Below the pieces are notes generated by a model. It had not been told where the DNA came from and did not search any database. It saw only the letters and a program-made list of their open reading frames with translations. A stretch of 64,000 bases of DNA. It comes from Hydractinia symbiolongicarpus. Taxonomy: Eukaryota; Cnidaria; Hydrozoa; Anthoathecata; Hydractiniidae. The position numbers and the translations under genes are program-made. Shown here piece after piece: positions 38,119 through 51,391 of the stretch. Within the stretch, counting starts at the first letter, position 1; each line of letters starts with the position of its first letter. The DNA is taken from positions 14,694,001-14,758,000 of the forward strand of contig NC_079883.1 in the NCBI RefSeq assembly GCF_029227915.1, in the 5' to 3' direction.

Positions 38119-40480
38119 CTTGTGCTTATATAGTAACTAGACGTTAGTTTGTATTAGAATATGAACAAAACTGGATATGTATTACTAGCTAACTGAATTT
38201 TCTGAAAACATATTCATCTTTTTTTCCTGTGTAAGCTGCAATTTCTGGCAGCCATATTTTTATAAACAAGCTGTTTTCAGCAGTCCGCTGACCACTTTTT
38301 GTGCTTGGTAGTGTCGGTCGAGTTCTGTCTTTTGGTTTTGTCCCCAGGGATAAAATCAATTTCGTACGCATGGGATAGAAGAGGGTTGAAGACTTTCAAA
38401 CCCAGACGAACGTTTTTGCGTTGAGAAGACAATGAACAAGCACACGCTAATACATAAAACAACGGATCATTTTAATAAAAAAATATTTCCAAAAATATCT
38501 GCCTAAAAAATGGTAAAAAATTTTTAAAAAAGAGAAGAAAAATTAAAAAGTTTAATTCCAGTGCCTTTTCGATCTTGCGTTCCTATGCATCTCATTAATT
38601 ACCATTTACCCCATATACAGTCCTGTTCCTTTACCTACCTAAAACACGCAAACTTTTGTAAACATTGACAAGGTATATGATAAGCTAATTTAATAACAAC
38701 ATTTTTGTAATCAATTTTTTGTGTTGTGTATTATAGTATACTACCTTTTTTTAACGATGTCATCAAGCGAAGGTTTATTCATGAGAACAGGAATCGCACT
38801 TTTTCAATAAAAAGAAATAAAATAGCTAAAAAATAGCTAAAAAATGTACCCCATATTTAATAATTTCAAAAAATGTTTCGTGGTCCTCGTTTTACCATTC
38901 ATTTTATTTATTGCTTTTTTTACCGTCTGAAAGCAGCAAAACAAAAAAGCACTGGTGCAGTGCTCTTTTGGTGCAGGTCCTAAAACTTGAAGTCGTTGGG
39001 TCATCATACTTCCTTTTCCTGAGGTGATGCAGACATATTAAAAAGCGTAACTAGCTGTTTTTTAGGCCTAGGATGGGTCTATACAACGAGCCAAAAAAAA
39101 TTTATCGTTCCAGCAATTATAAAAAAGCAAAAAAAACTTTTGTGTATTATAATTTGTTTTTAGCGATTGCTATAAGAATCCAGGCCGAATATTCTTACTT
39201 TTCAGCGAAATCTCATTAACACATCACAAACTGCAACGAAAAATGACCTCCACGCCGGAGTGCAGCCAATTGTTCGATTTCACTTTTCACGTTAATTTTC
39301 GATGCCGATAACGTTTCAATTTCTCGATGAACTTGTTGTATTTATTAAGTTGTGCTTAAAGAATGATTGAGAGGGTTATGGCTTTTTAAAGTTTGCTAGA
39401 GTGTAAGTTTGAGCTGTTAATTTCGTAAAAAAATCTGTGCACTCTTTGCACTAAACAGTACAGTAAGTTATGGTCGATTTCGTATATGCATATATAATTG
39501 CGGCTTTATAAGTGAAACTTTTAAGAGACGGAAAAATGGTTCCACTTAGCGAATATTCCACTTACACGAAGTTTTTTCAAAAAGCATTTATTTCATCAAA
39601 AAAATGCAATTCTGGGAAAAAAATTAGAAGCTGCAAAAGGTTTTAGAAGGGGTCAACTAAGTCATAGCGATTTTAATTTGCAAAAGTTTTTATATAGCCA
39701 CATAGGTTGAAATTTCACAATTTCTTAGTGGAAAAAATAGTGAGTGGCAATTGTTTAAGTGAATTGTCAGTTCTTTTTTAAAAAAAACTGGACACATCCA
39801 CGATTAATATAGCAGTTTAAAATACAGATTTGACCTTCTTAAATCTCTTTTAAAGCGTTGTATTTCTCAAGCAATCTTTTAGATTAAAACTTTCCTTTTT
39901 CAATGCCTGCACGGACACGCCATGGTACCATCTAAAATATGGCTGTAATGTGTCACTACGCACGTGTTAATATTTAATCAATCGACGCATTTTCCACTGT
40001 AGTAGCTACCGACTTAGCTACCACTTAAAGCTAAATTTTGAAACTGCAATAAATATGAATGTCGATGATACCAATACAAATTTTTAAATGGTATCTAGGT
40101 GGCATATTAAAAAAACCATTTAACTGCTTACACTCATACAAATACAGATGATGTGCATATATCGATTTCCCTTGTGACTACACTGCTGCAAAAAATGGTA
40201 ATTAGAACATGTCCTGTGAGTAGTGCAGTGAAAAACGGAAAGATGATCAAAAAATGCGAAAAATGTCATTCATACCAAAGATATATATTGGTTCATGATA
40301 GAAGAGATATCCACGACCATTTTTTGTGCAAGGTTTTGGATGTCCTTGCCGAGTACTAAACTTAATCTCAAACCTGAAAACATTTGGTCAACCAGATGTG
40401 TGCTGGTGTAAAAACATATACTCAGCTTAAAGTATGTTCTCTGATCCAGCTAAATGTGCAATCATCAAATACTGGCTGGT
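38119..40480. other. Intergenic upstream of SPPL2
   Basis: No gene seen. A TATATAAG lies only 7-14 bases before the SPPL2 ATG, too close to set a start site upstream of it. A GTCCCCAGGGATAAAATC tract is at about 38340. The rest is AT-rich, some of it probably decayed mobile DNA. Confidence 0.5.
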
Positions 40481-40499
40481 AACAACTTTGTGTAAAGAG

Positions 40500-41800
40500 G
40501 TTGACAGTTTTCTCTAAACTGCTTAGTTCGACTGGTTCAACTCTAAATTTCTTAGGAGGTTTGTCTGAACGACATCGTAACCGCAACTGACATAATCGCT
40601 CAGAAAACTCACTAAAAAAAACGCCACATTAATTTTGAGTGACGGAGAAGAAAAGTCATTCCAAGAAATCTAAAAGCGACTTTGCGGTGAACGATTCCTT
40701 GTACCGTACTAAACAAATCGGAAACACAAGGTTGTACGAAGATTCCAGTTTTGTTGGTACATTGCTACTCTTGCGCAGTTGCACAGTATACAAAAATTAG
40801 ATTACTGGAGAATAGTTAGCCATACTCTAGATCATGTACCCCGCAAATTCCCGCTATTCTCAAATCAAGTAAGAGGGTAAAGGTATCCTGATGGTCATGT
40901 TTATGCAGAAAATGTACACCCTGATAAAGCACATTGAAGTTCTTACCGATCATCAGCCCTAGTTAAACTGCATGACAGTGCATGCAATCAAAAACAGCTA
41001 ATAGTCACGTTATAGAACGAAAGTCCTGCCATTCCATTATCTCGTTAAATACGAATTATAAACAAAAACACCCGGTGATTATGGATCACTGCATCCACCA
41101 TCAACAGCCCAATTTAGAGCATGTCGAGGACTGGTGCATTGACGGTGGATCAGAAAAATATGTCAACAGAATGATTCAATGGTTTGTCAGGAGACTTGCA
41201 AAAATAAGTTACAAGAACTTATTATTGACATTCAAAATCACAATTGTATTAACAACGATGAAACTACTTTAAAAAAACAATTTTCCTGAGTTGTATGTCA
41301 TTGACAGTCTAATCATGCTTGAATTTTGAATCTTTTTTTTTCACAATATCTTCAGGTGAATGTAATAGTGTTAGCCCACGAAGGCTAAACAATTCGCCGA
41401 TAAAACCCACCCACTCCTGCGATCCTTAGTCCAAAAATACATAAAGACATGTCTGCCATGCAACTCTGACAGCTAGCGCAACTCTCCATCAGACCACTTG
41501 AACTAAATCTATTTCCAGATCGGTCATGGGAAAATCTTCATGCTGATCTTGAGGGTCCTACTGCCGGTATTTTCTGTCTGCACATGATTATACCCAGTAC
41601 TCTAAATAACCAAAAAGTTGACTTTGTCAAACCTACAACCGCGAAGAAGGCTCAGAGATATCATAAATAGAGCGTATCCGAGAATAACAAGAAGCAGCGG
41701 TATAAAACTTGATGGAATCGACAATTGAACGTCAAACCACTAGTATCGCATGATACTAGTGACTGAAACCTTGGAGGCTGAAACTGAGAGAGACCATAAC
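40500..41800 (+). mobile_element. Degenerate Ty3/Gypsy retrotransposon remnant (RT end, RNase H, integrase)
   Basis: The remnant has multiple stops and frame changes. Recognisable pieces in order: the RT-to-RNase H connection (LRKLTKKNATLILSDGEEKS and KRLCGERFLVPY, about 40600-40720), IATLAQ, and an RNase H segment HIEVLTDHQPL (about 40930-40970). Next comes an integrase zinc-finger CLPCNSD (about 41450), then the integrase core entry WENLHADLEGPTAG (about 41525-41570), and a basic C-terminal stretch KAQRYHK. No LTRs or target duplication were identified. The copy is old and inactive. Confidence 0.8.
41738..41761. repeat. Perfect 10-bp hairpin in the Gypsy remnant
   Basis: CACTAGTATC and GATACTAGTG flank a 4-nt GCAT loop. 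The symmetry is perfect. Confidence 0.7.
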
Positions 41801-43132
41801 AGCCGAATCGAACTTGTATAACTTGTTGTTACACAGACAAACTAAAGAATAGAAAGAAAAGAAAAGAAAGAATGTAGTAACAAACTGTTTTTGTTGTATA
41901 TTTTTCGTGGTGGTAATATATTGAACTAACAAGAATTCATGTACTTTTTCTCATATCTTGCAAAAAATTTTCCGATTTCGAAGATTTCGGGACACAAAGT
42001 TTCTTTTCAGATTCTGCACTGAAATCAAGTGCGCAAATTACGCGCATGCGTTGTTAGTAGGGCGTCCTATAAAAAGTAGGGAAATACTGTTCTTTCTCTC
42101 TCGCAACAAGGTGTTATCGTTAGATGTACTTACCATTTGTAGTTTTTATATGGTATGTCGACCTTAACGCTATAAAGAAGGAACATAACTACTCAACAGC
42201 ATGACACAATCCCAAAAATAACCTTGATATATAAGAACGACGCCAAAATCAACGATAACAGATGTTCTAGCAGTAATGTTCTGTGTACACATTGTTAAAC
42301 AGGGAATTGTGTTAGTCTTTGCTTGTGTCCTCATTGAGTGGCAATCTCAAAGGTTCTTCCGACCGAAAAAAAAACATCCTCGAGTCGAATTCGAGTACAA
42401 TAAAATTAATTCTTCTTTGTGTAATAACATCAGCGCTCTTGTTTTGTATTTACTTGTAGTTGTATGTTATTCAATAGGATTTTAACCAGTACGAAATATC
42501 ATTGTTAACTAAAAAAATGTTGTTGTTTGGTTTTTGTCAGAAAGATCTGAAAAGAAAAATTTTAACTACATTATGTCTTCGAGGCAGCCATTACAACTTA
42601 GGATAGTATCACTCTACGCACGTTGATTTCAGCTTAAAGAATACGATGTGGAAAGGCGAAATGTACATGCGGTAGGGTCTTCATGAAACATAACGTCAAT
42701 CTTGTTCCTAGGGTCTTGGAAACAAGAATGCCATAATTATTATTTTTCTTTATTTTACATACATCCTATAATTTTGTAACGCTTTGATATGTGTACTATA
42801 TTTATTGTCATATTATTTCTCTCTATTATTTCATTCTAATATTTTATTTTATCTACTATTTCATATTTACAAAGAAAAAGAAGCAAAATATATATATCTA
42901 TACAATTTTCTTCGTCACCAGGGTTCTTTGGCTCCACGAGTCATTATCACAGAGCAGCAGGTACAATGCCTGAAAATATTAAAGAAACATTTTTTCAACA
43001 AAGATGCTTCCAAGATTCTTTGTGAGAAATATTAGTGTCCGAAAATGTGAGAAAGAACTACGACTAAAAAGGACTTTAAGTTTAAGGTTAGCTTAGTTTC
43101 ATCAGACTATTATTACTGCAACACGTAACAAC
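41801..43132. other. Intergenic, downstream of the GPCR
   Basis: No gene seen. It holds two CCTAGGGTCTTGG / CCAGGGTTCTTTGG tracts (about 42709 and 42917), members of the dispersed motif described in the findings, and an A/T-rich run at about 42780-42910. Confidence 0.5.
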
Positions 43133-43138
43133 TTTATT
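43133..43138 (-). promoter_or_regulatory. Poly(A) signal of the GPCR gene
   Basis: AATAAA on the minus strand about 235 nt past the stop codon, followed by a GT-rich stretch (GTTGTTACGTGTTG). Confidence 0.6.
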
Positions 43139-43370
43139 GAAATACATAACAACAAAACGCAGGAAGGCAGCTGTTGTTTCTAACTTTTTAAAATTAACAG
43201 AGACAAGGGAAAGTAAACAAGCAACCAAATTACAGATAAATTCAAAGCAGATAGCATTCACAAGAAAACCATGACAGGGACATTCCTAACCACTTGAATA
43301 TTTGTATTTGTTAAACTGCTTAGATGGCTTGTTCCTGTCATAAGCAACCACAAATTTCCCGCTCCATACG

Positions 43371-44630
43371 TTAAACCGTAGTTTGAATTTCGCACACCAC
43401 ATCTTCAGCATGTACTATTTCAGTAACCGTACTCCTGGATGAACTTGTAGATTTCTTTGTAGAAAACCGGCTAAGTACCAATAACGCTTTCTTCCCACTT
43501 GGAGTCCATTTTCTCCTTGGCTTCTGTAGTTTAAAGATGAATCGAAACATATTTTTAACGTCAGTGCGAAATCTTTTATCCATTGCGCTATATATAATAC
43601 AATTTACCCAGCAGTGCATGTAAACCAAACTGGCGAACACTTCAAGTATTTTCATCGCAGCGCTTGAAGCCTCTTCTCCGCTGAAGTCATACCAAATATA
43701 AAAAATTTGTGTAGGAAGGGTCATAACAACAAAACATAAAGTCACTGCTACTAGCATTTTAACAAGTTTATGATCATTCTTGCGTTGTGCAGAAGCATTT
43801 CTTCTTCGTGAACTTTTTCTAGAAAATTTAGAGCCATGCAACATGGATGTTTTATCTTGTAAGATTTTTTCTTTTCTTTTTTCCTTCAGAAGTTTATGCA
43901 AGTAATGACGACAACACGATTGATCTCGATTAAGTTCAACGATGACACTAAGGTTGTCTTCAGTTCCGTCAGATTTTTCGGCTTTCGGAGCAAAACTCTC
44001 TCGGTACGAACTTCGCTGTCGCGAGTTTCCAATACTTTGTTTGTGTTTTTTCATAGCTATGACCATCAGGGTGTGAAATATAACAATGGAAATTAACGGA
44101 ATCACAAAATTCGTTATAAACATAAACATTGTGTAAGCTTTTCGAAAATTTTCAGAGGAGTGGTGGACTTCGTAACATTTCCCTTCCTGTACATCGAGTG
44201 CTTTCATAAACGGTATTAATGTAAGGAATATATAAAACCAAATTACAGCAACGATTATAGCTGTACGCTTTATTGACCACCTATGCTTCAGTGGTTTAGA
44301 TATACCACAGTATCTTTCATAAGCCATTGCGGTTAACAATCCTACAGTTGTTGACAAGCTCGTCGATTGTAATGTTTTAATAAATTTACAAGTTCCTGAC
44401 CCAAACAGCCACATGTTTTGGTTTAAGAAAGAATGTATATCGAAGATCAGAGTAAAGGCGAATAAGAAGTCAGCTGCTGCTAACTGAGAAATAAGAAAAG
44501 CATAAGCAGTTGTGTTGCGTCTTTTGTATTGTTTATATATTCGAACCACAATAATGATAAAATTTCCAGTCAATCCAACAATAACGGATAAAATACACAC
44601 TCCAGTAATCAAGTAAGTTTTGACGGCCAT
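43371..44630 (-). CDS. Class A (rhodopsin-like) G-protein-coupled receptor, single exon
   Basis: The protein has 419 residues with seven hydrophobic segments. TM1 carries GN (22-23), TM2 LAAAD (50-54), TM3 starts at C81 (partner C152 in the second extracellular loop) and ends in ERY (105-107). TM5 is followed by an intracellular loop 3 of about 100 residues, rich in Arg, Lys and Ser. TM6 reads CFVVMTLPTQ: the family Trp of CWxP is Thr304. TM7 reads NCIIY (343-347) in place of NPxxY. The extracellular N-terminus is only about five residues, with no sequon. The Ser/Thr-rich tail ends QTTV, a possible class I PDZ ligand. An in-frame TAG lies three codons before the ATG, so the start is firm unless there is an upstream exon. 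General shape resembles neuropeptide-type receptors, but the ligand cannot be assigned. Confidence 0.93.
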   Translation of the reverse strand: MAVKTYLITGVCILSVIVGLTGNFIIIVVRIYKQYKRRNTTAYAFLISQLAAADFLFAFTLIFDIHSFLNQNMWLFGSGTCKFIKTLQSTSLSTTVGLLTAMAYERYCGISKPLKHRWSIKRTAIIVAVIWFYIFLTLIPFMKALDVQEGKCYEVHHSSENFRKAYTMFMFITNFVIPLISIVIFHTLMVIAMKKHKQSIGNSRQRSSYRESFAPKAEKSDGTEDNLSVIVELNRDQSCCRHYLHKLLKEKRKEKILQDKTSMLHGSKFSRKSSRRRNASAQRKNDHKLVKMLVAVTLCFVVMTLPTQIFYIWYDFSGEEASSAAMKILEVFASLVYMHCWVNCIIYSAMDKRFRTDVKNMFRFIFKLQKPRRKWTPSGKKALLVLSRFSTKKSTSSSRSTVTEIVHAEDVVCEIQTTV

Positions 44631-44717
44631 CTTAATCTATTTCTTTACATCTAAAGAAGTAGAACACAGCACAATGGTTAGAAAATCCGTTGAAAATATC
44701 ACAGCAGAAGCAAGCTG

Positions 44718-44726
44718 CTATTTATA
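44718..44726 (-). promoter_or_regulatory. TATA box of the GPCR gene
   Basis: TATAAATAG on the minus strand about 90 nt upstream of the ATG, leaving room for a start site near 44690 and a 5' UTR of about 60 nt. Confidence 0.65.
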
Positions 44727-44730
44727 TGCC

Positions 44731-47700
44731 TCAAGCATTGATTTGCCATTCTTTAAATATAACATATTTATGCTGCATATCTTATGAGTCACAAACACTT
44801 TATAAGGCAAATTTTATTTCAAACTAAAGCGCTAACCACCTAAAACTATTCGCTAGGCCACCGTGTGTAGGCACAGATAAAAAAAATAGGGAGTAAACGG
44901 AATCGAAGAACAATCAAGTGCGTGGGAAAGGTCTTCTTTTAATAAATTTGTGCTCGGTCCGCTAAATTATAACCACAAAAATTTTACGTTTAAAGAGAAT
45001 TTGTTAGTAACGTTTCTTCTACAGTAAAGAAAATTAATCGAAATAATGTTATATTTCTTTTATTGTGAAAGATTAAATCCAACTAACCGAAAAAAAGATA
45101 ATAAAAAAGGATGCCATATTTTTTTGGTTATGGTACCGACGTAAAAAAAGAACATGTGGAATTTAAGAATATTCATTCGATTCTAGTAATCTCTTTCACA
45201 ATAAAGATATTGTTAGAAGAGTAATAGGCTAAAGGTGCTAAATGAAAAATACGAAATATAATTAGAGATGTCATAAGGAAAACTTATAGACTATATTTTA
45301 TCACGCGTGCAATAAAACAATTGATTTTTTGACGTTGGAAGAAAACAGTTGATAATAAATACTTAATAAAAACAATTTCCTCCATATTAAGCCCTTGCTT
45401 TGTTACTTGCTTGTTTAAGCAAGGAGATATTTTTACCTGTATGGTTTAAGTAATTAGTTGCTGACGTCAGCAAAGATTAGAAAATAAGATTGTGCTAATA
45501 TTTTTTCGCAGGCAAGTGATTTGCATTCAAATTGCTTTTATTGAAAAATGTTTTATAAGCTTTTATGTTTTTCACTTATTTTGTGTGCTTTATCGGGGCG
45601 TAGAAACAAGAATAATTTATAAAATATAACAAACTAAAAGATATATATAATCATCACTACATAACAGTCTTAATCTTAAACCCGAATTAACACCACAATG
45701 ACCCGTCCCTGGGGAACGAGGTTGGCCAATAACAGAATTTTTAAAAGTTATATTTAAAATTTCTATTTACAAAAAAAACGTTTCATTGGATAAAAATTTT
45801 ATCGCCTCAGAATATTCCATCGCCTTTGGCCGATAAATCTTTGTCTCGCTGTAGTTAAGGAAAGAAATAACGAAAACAGCTAGTATATTGTTCACACTTT
45901 ATTTCCAATAACAAATTCTAGCTGCTTGTGTTTTTTGCCTTTTTTCATTAAATAGAACAAAATAACAATCCTCCCCCCCCCCTCCATTCCTCAAAAAAAC
46001 AAACAAAAAAACAAACACTTATTGTATAGTGAGAATATCTCCACTTTCTGAAACTTTGTGGTACAAATTCCTACACAATAGATATAAGCTTCATATCTAT
46101 TGAACAAGGACTTTAGAAATTAAAAAGAAGCCCTCCCCCTCCCCTTCCTCCTTCCCCTGGTATTGGAGGAGCCTCCAAATACCCTAGCAGGAACAGAGTT
46201 AAAGAATTATTCCAAATTGTTAACTTACCAGTCATCTTACAATATAGGTAAATTTCCAAATGATATTTGTTGTTGGCCTTTCCCCAGATTTTTTTCTGTT
46301 ATTTCCAAACTTTTTTGAAAATTGCAATTTTATCACAGTCGATAATTATGACTTCTAAGTGCTAACATCATAAATTATTAAAAACGATCGTAAATATCAC
46401 GTGCAAAACACATTGAGCTTTAAAAAAACCTTGCTTTAGTGTTTTGTGTGTCAGGAATTAATAATTGATGCTGGATTATTTTGTCATCTCACTGCAGGAA
46501 CGCTTCGCAGAATTAATTTTCAAAGAAACGGTTTACACCATTATTGAAGATTTCGACACAACACTGCGTGGTATCATTTTCACTACTCAGATGTTTTTTC
46601 TAAAGGATTGTTTCCATTTGTCTGCAATTTCCATTATAAGGCAAAAGCTTTTTTGCTGACGCATACGCACTTAGATCAAATCTCTAATTTTGTCAGAGTG
46701 TGTGCACGCTTTCATATAATTACGACAACTCCATCCTAATCAGTAAATTCCTGTATTAGTTGTAATAGAAAAAAACACAATTCTAAACACAATATAAAAA
46801 TGTTTTGAAACATTTTTACAATTTTTAGCCTCCACTTATAATCACTCTCTTATAAAGAACACGTTTTTTCAATAGTTATTGTGCATGCTATTAAAGAAGA
46901 ACAGCAGACCATGACCCTCCTCCAAATTAGTCGCCGACCCTCCAATCTACATAAAGTAGCTAGTAAATTCTTCTACCCTAATATTGCAATTCTTCACAAA
47001 CTACTTATTTTGACTTCAATGTCTTACATAGGGGAAAGTAAATATTTTGCTTGTTAAAACCTATCCTAGCACAAAAAAACTCTAAAGTTTATTTACATTC
47101 GCAAAGGTATCTCCACTTCATTCCCAAAGGTTAACTTCACTCTCCTGGAAAAAAAGAATGAGGGGTAGTTTTAAGCCTTAGAAAATATCAAGATGTTGAA
47201 AGGTATGAAGTCTAAAAATTCACCAAGCTAATAGATAACTGTGAATTTTTATTAGGTGTTTTAACAATAAAATTCAGCAAAAACGAATTACTAGCAAAAA
47301 AAGCGACAGAAAAATAAGACATGAACCGAATTGATAGAAGTGGCACTTAAACAATCTAATAGATAATCTTCGTGGTTATGTTTTTTAGATGACAAATCCT
47401 TTAAGGACGGTTTCCAATTGACTGCATGTATCGCTAATCTATAGCCGAGGAGAAAGCTCCAAATCTTTTTTGTTAGTGCATGTGAAATTGGACAAAATCT
47501 CTAATTTTTGTCACAGTGGAGTCAAATGGAAACGAACCTGACTATATCACTTAAAATTTTTTGTCTTATAACAAAGTTTTAGTTATTGACTTGTGGTTGT
47601 AATTGTTGAGTAGATAAATGTCTCAGTATACAGCAACTAAAAAATTCGTGTGGAAAAGAAACGTGCAAAGTTGGATTTAAGTTGTTTTACAATTCACTCC

Positions 47701-50645
47701 AAACAAAGCATAACAAAAATATAAACGGAACACCTTAATAAACATGAATGCACCTAATTTCGTTTTTAGGACTTGTTAGGTTGTTTATATTGGGACGAGT
47801 AGAAATGCGCCGTACAAGATGTCTTTACATATCTGCCATTTTTGATCCTAGAGATAAAACCTAGCTCTGGGGACGAGAATGCATATCAGCGCAAGTATGA
47901 TGTGAAGTAGAATAAAGTAATTAGTTTTTCTCAATAGCAAAATAGAGGTGGTGTTTTTTCTTTGACGTATTTTAGATTAGTGGTTAAGGTTTTTTATAGA
48001 AAATAGATAACAAGCGTTCTTATATTAAGCAACCAATCTCTTTCCCACGGCTTTTTTCTGTCCCAATGTAAAAAACCTAAAAAGCCCTGGGAACAAGGCT
48101 GTTAAGTAATCAACCAATAAGCAACTAATGCTGGGCTGGCTAAATTTTAATCAACTTTTGGTAAGTGCTTAGCTTTGCACGTTAGCAACCGTAAAAAAAA
48201 AAATATAATTAAAGCAACTGAATTTTGGAGGAATAAACAAATTTCCAAAAAGGATTATGCAAACAAACAACCTTACCACAATTTTTTTTGTATTTTTCGG
48301 TACTTTTTATTTCTTTTTCACGACAGCGTCGATGAACCCAATCTCCTGCGTACACGACTGCAATAAGTAAGTGAATACATTAAAATGAAAATTGTAAACT
48401 GTTACAAATTAACAAGGCTCTCCACCACAGTGCATTTTATCATTTTTTTGTGATCTGAAAGCGCATTAGCGCTAATTTTCTAAAAAAAGTGTTATATTAG
48501 TAAAATTAATTAAACACATGGCGGGAATAAAAGACCGTTCAAGTAACAATTTATTCCCAGTCTTTTTCACCTGGTATCAATTTAGATAGCATATGATTAC
48601 TAGGAGAGCTGGAAACAAACTTGTTTCCAAAATTTTTTAATTTATCGCACTTCCTTACACTTTCTTACAGCCAAAATAGGATCCTGATTAAAAAAGGGAA
48701 ATGTATGGCATAAACGCGTGACTGTTATTCTAAGTAAAGCGATAAAAGATGTTACCCTCTGATGGCTTTAATAGCTGTGCTTAAACCTGAAAACACTGGA
48801 TTTTTCTGTATATGATTTGGGAACCCCTTGCCTCCTTGCTCAACGAAATGCTACCTTAACGTTACCTGGGACGGTTTGAATACAAGGAATGGAATTTCCC
48901 TTATTTAGTTTTTTGCATCACTGAACGTATTACCGTTACGTTAATTTAATTTATTACAAGTACAACGCGCCTTTTCGGAATTACCGCAGCCATAATTAAT
49001 TTTACCGCCAAGTGGTACAAGCTGGACTTTGAACCCTCCGTTGTCGGGAACAGAACCTACAAGAAGTACAGAAAAAAAGAGGTTCTTTTGAGACATTTAT
49101 TACCCATCTTAGCACGTCTTTGTTTACATTTAAGCACCTGTATTAAATCCTAACATGTCGTGCTGTAATTCGCGAATTTCCAAAACAACTTGAGATTGGC
49201 ATTAGTAAAAATCAAGGCTTAATACAAGCTGATATGTAAAAATATATCTCAAGGTACTCAAGGTATATACATCTCAAATCCCTTAAAAGAGCCTCTCCAT
49301 TTTAGCACTTTCTGTAAGCTTCGCTACGAGGAACGTGAAGTCAAAGTCTAACTTGCTTTAATTGCAGGAAAATTAAAAATGGCTACGCAACTTTTGAAAT
49401 GGCGTGTCAGCACTGCACACTTCGCGCTGTTCACATACGAAGAAATTTATTTTTACATAATCAAGATCGTAGTTTAAATAAGTTGCTTCTTATTTTTTTT
49501 AAAATCATATTTCTTATGACGATAATTTTTTCAGAAAAAACCGTACTCGTCCCCAGGGTCTCTTGGCTCCTGAGCCGTTTGCTACCAAAATACTCAAAAA
49601 GGCAAAATGACCTGGAGACGAGATATATAATTATGTATTTCCCCTTAAAATTCAAGCATGCTAAAAAACTTTACAATTCATGTAACAAGAACATAGTTAG
49701 TAGAAAGAAAAGGAAAACAAACTGACAAAATAAACAAACAAACAAACAAACATGCTTTGATTATCAAAGGATGTTTGAGTGTCTTGATGACCTAGCAAAA
49801 TTATTTTTTGCAACATTAGTTAACTTTTTTCAAGTAGATATGCAAGCTTGTTTCCAAGCTCTTCTGTTTCTTTTTACCTGACAGAATGGAAGAAAGATTC
49901 CTGGAAAAAAATAGAGCTAAAGACCAAATGACAGCATCGGTGTGAAGAATTTAAGGATCTTAGTATAGATTTGTTTTTTAAAAGTTTCCATGGAGAGAAT
50001 AAATAAACAAATGATAAAAGTAAAAAGTTTATAATAAAATTAAAATCAAATAATATAAAATGAAAATAAACGTAAAAATAAACATAAAATGAAAAAGAAA
50101 ATTAAAAATGGTTTGTCGAAGAAAACTGGATATAATTAAAGTTTGTACTCACATTTTGGGTAATTTCTCGTGAGTGTGAGTGAAAATAAATTATTTTTTA
50201 AAGCAAACGAATTAATGATGAACAATAAATATAAATAATGAAAATGAAATAAAAAAATAAGCTAGCAAAAACTTATATGAGTTGGAAAACAACAACATAT
50301 TTATCCTTACTAGTTAAAATCCAACAAGGCTTCAAATTAACAAAGAAAAACCTTAAAAATTATCTCGTCTCCAGACCTCTTCAAGACAAAACAAGGTTTA
50401 TCACAAAGAGCTCTGGAGCTCAAGAATGTTTAAAAACTTCTGCGAATAAAGAGCCCGTCAACTCGAGGAGACACTGAGCTTCCATCACGTTCCTACCTTT
50501 GCCACGCTTGTTATTCTCTCTCTCACTCACTCCTGTGGCAAGATGATAATCACGAGTAAATTTGCGTACTTGCTGCAAGTTAGCTAATATTAGCTGTAAC
50601 CAAATATTGGTATATAATGTTGAAGGGGAGTCATATTTCATTTTT
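44731..50645. other. Gene-poor tract
   Basis: No gene supported. It contains a foldback candidate (45056-45207), a C-run with CT-rich flanks near 45970-45985 and 46130-46160, and CCC(A/T)GGG-type tracts at about 45705, 47870, 48090 and 49548. The stretches at 46650-46700 and 47460-47520 share a CAAATCTCTAATTTTTGTCA-like piece, so they may be two decayed copies of one repeat. Several A/T homopolymer-rich runs are also present. Confidence 0.5.
45056..45207. repeat. Foldback element candidate, about 150 bp
   Basis: TCTTTTATTGTGAAAGA (45056-45072) is matched by an inverted TCTTTCACAATAAAGA (45192-45207), differing by one T. Adjacent GATTA/TAATC pairs extend the similarity. Target duplications were not found. 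Confidence 0.45.
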
Positions 50646-50659
50646 TCGCTGTTGTATAT

Positions 50660-51391
50660 AATATAAATATAATAGCCGTAAGCTCGTGGAAAATCCGCGG
50701 AAGTTGTCCCTGTTGTAGCAAAGTTGATAGTGGTTTAGCATGACACGGGCTTTGGCCAATAAAATACGCCTTTTTAGAGATTTGTCAAAATATTTTCCAA
50801 GTTTGTATCACCTTCTTATCCTACCGTTATTTATATTATTATTTCATTCTCCACTACGCGTCCTTATAGTTTTATTTAAGAGTCCCTCCAATAACCCCTT
50901 TCAGTAAGTGTCCCCTTTCTAAAAGTTGAAAAAGTGTCACCAACCCCCACCCCCCCCCCCCCCCCTTAAAACTTTTAAAAGAATCTATAAGCGTTAATTA
51001 GGGGACTTTCCGTATGTCTAGTCGAAACTTGTTTTTATATTACCAGGTGAAATTTTCGTTAGAGAAAATTATAAAAATTTTGATTTTAAAGGATCTTCCC
51101 GCAGGGCATGCTTTACCCGCATACAAACAAAGAAAAACGATAGTATCGGTGTAAGTATCTCTACAAAGCACCACCTCATTTCCAATGCTTTTAAATCTCT
51201 CATTGACGTTTCGCTTTTGATGTCAAAACTGAAAAGTGCCTCTGCCAAACTATACTTTGACCTGTAAAGGTGATTCCCTCCCCCCGATATAATGCTTTGA
51301 TTAAAATATATTTATGTCAATGTTTACAAAACAACGAGCCAAAATCTGAAAAATGGCGAATACGTGGATTTTCCCATGGGCTAACAACTAG
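50660..51391. mobile_element. Pair of facing Helitron-like termini
   Basis: The right end reads GTGGATTTTCCCATGGGC then AACTAGT, similar to the end at 7101-7130. The left end (about 50670-50697) carries the reverse complement type, CTCGTGGAAAATCCGCGG. Two similar 3' ends therefore point outward from one 0.7-kb block. It also contains a C-run (50951-50965). No coding capacity. Confidence 0.35.

Noticed and set aside
38125-38132. TATATAAG as the SPPL2 TATA box
   Set aside because: It lies only 7-14 bases before the ATG, so a TATA-directed start would fall inside or after the start codon.
40153-40359. 68-codon frame with several Cys as a gag zinc knuckle of the Gypsy remnant
   Set aside because: Cys spacing does not fit CX2CX4HX4C and there is no recognisable gag or protease between it and the RT end.
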